Source: Methanobacteriota archaeon (GTDB lineage: Archaea; Nanobdellota; Nanobdellia; Woesearchaeales; SM23-78). Taken from it: DNA of 5,460 nt. Below the pieces are notes generated by a model. That model was given only the letters and a program-made list of their open reading frames with translations. It had not been told where the DNA came from and did not search any database. Positions 5,262 through 5,460 of this stretch are shown piece after piece (position 1 is the stretch's first letter; each line of letters begins with the position of its first letter). The stretch is from the NCBI GenBank assembly GCA_030637925.1, contig DAOWFR010000099.1, forward strand, positions 1 through 5,460, in the 5' to 3' direction. Made by a program: the position numbers and the translations under genes.

Positions 5262-5269
5262 TTTAAATA
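5262..5269 (+). promoter_or_regulatory. Probable TATA box of scpA
   Basis: TTTAAATA is centred 30.5 bases before the ATG at 5296. Transcription would start about 4 bases before the ATG, so the mRNA would be leaderless or nearly so. No Shine-Dalgarno is visible. Confidence 0.5.
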
Positions 5270-5295
5270 AGAACACACATAAAACCTATACTAAT

Positions 5296-5460
5296 ATGGA
5301 CTTATTATCAAGAGGCTCTGAGGAGCCCCAGGAAAGAATATTCACCATCTTGTTCAAAGAAGGAGCTCTTATATGGCAGAACATAATCTATGACCTAATA
5401 AGACCAGAAGAGATGAACCCCTGGCACATAGATGTATCCTTAATAGCTCACAAATTCTTA
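5296..5460 (+). CDS. scpA: Segregation and condensation protein A, N-terminal 55 codons (partial, cut at right edge)
   Basis: ScpA is the kleisin subunit that, with ScpB, bridges the SMC ATPase dimer in the chromosome condensation complex. Only the N-terminal helices are in the window. The recognisable signature is NPWHIDVSLIAHKFL (41-55), matching the family pattern of (D/N)PW-x-ID followed by an amphipathic helix that contacts the SMC neck. The preceding FTILFKEGALIWQNIIYDLI (16-35) forms a plausible first helix and is longer than in many bacterial ScpA proteins, as in archaeal ones. The start is set by the TATA spacing. The gene is divergent from the tRNA-Val/nth unit. scpB or smc could follow downstream, but that is not visible. 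Confidence 0.85.
   Translation, partial: MDLLSRGSEEPQERIFTILFKEGALIWQNIIYDLIRPEEMNPWHIDVSLIAHKFL

Overview
This window looks like part of an archaeal chromosome, most likely from a small AT-rich DPANN-type lineage (Woesearchaeota or Pacearchaeota-like; the lineage is an inference). The evidence is an archaeal-type Lhr helicase, an archaeal ScpA, a tRNA gene carrying bulge-helix-bulge introns, and TATA boxes placed so that several genes would be transcribed without a leader.

From left to right, the first 1637 bases are the N-terminal 545 codons of a minus-strand Lhr-family superfamily 2 helicase, cut by the left edge. An 80-base divergent promoter region separates it from a plus-strand 2H phosphoesterase (1718-2329). 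This gene converges on a minus-strand two-gene operon: a DUF6884 + GIY-YIG-like fusion protein (2923-3966) followed 4 bases later by a histidine phosphatase (2349-2918). Another divergent promoter region (3967-4101) leads to a plus-strand cold-shock-domain protein with an acidic tail (4102-4365). This gene has a perfect hairpin in its leader and a strong Shine-Dalgarno. Convergent to it is endonuclease III (4377-5030, minus). Immediately upstream of that lies tRNA-Val(UAC) (5041-5178, minus), apparently interrupted by two introns: a 20-base intron in the D-loop and a 45-base intron at the canonical 37/38 site. At the right edge the first 55 codons of scpA run off on the plus strand.

Most genes here serve nucleic-acid maintenance: helicase, 2H phosphoesterase, GIY-YIG-like protein, endonuclease III, ScpA and tRNA. 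Three first-in-operon genes have a TATA octamer centred 25.5-26.5 bases before the ATG, which suggests leaderless mRNAs. The internal operon gene and the cold-shock gene use Shine-Dalgarno sites. No stretch over 300 bases lacks a gene. I see no insertion sequence, CRISPR array or rRNA. The clearest unusual items are the two-intron tRNA-Val, the DUF6884-GIY-YIG operon and the structured cold-shock leader. None of them proves a new system from sequence alone.
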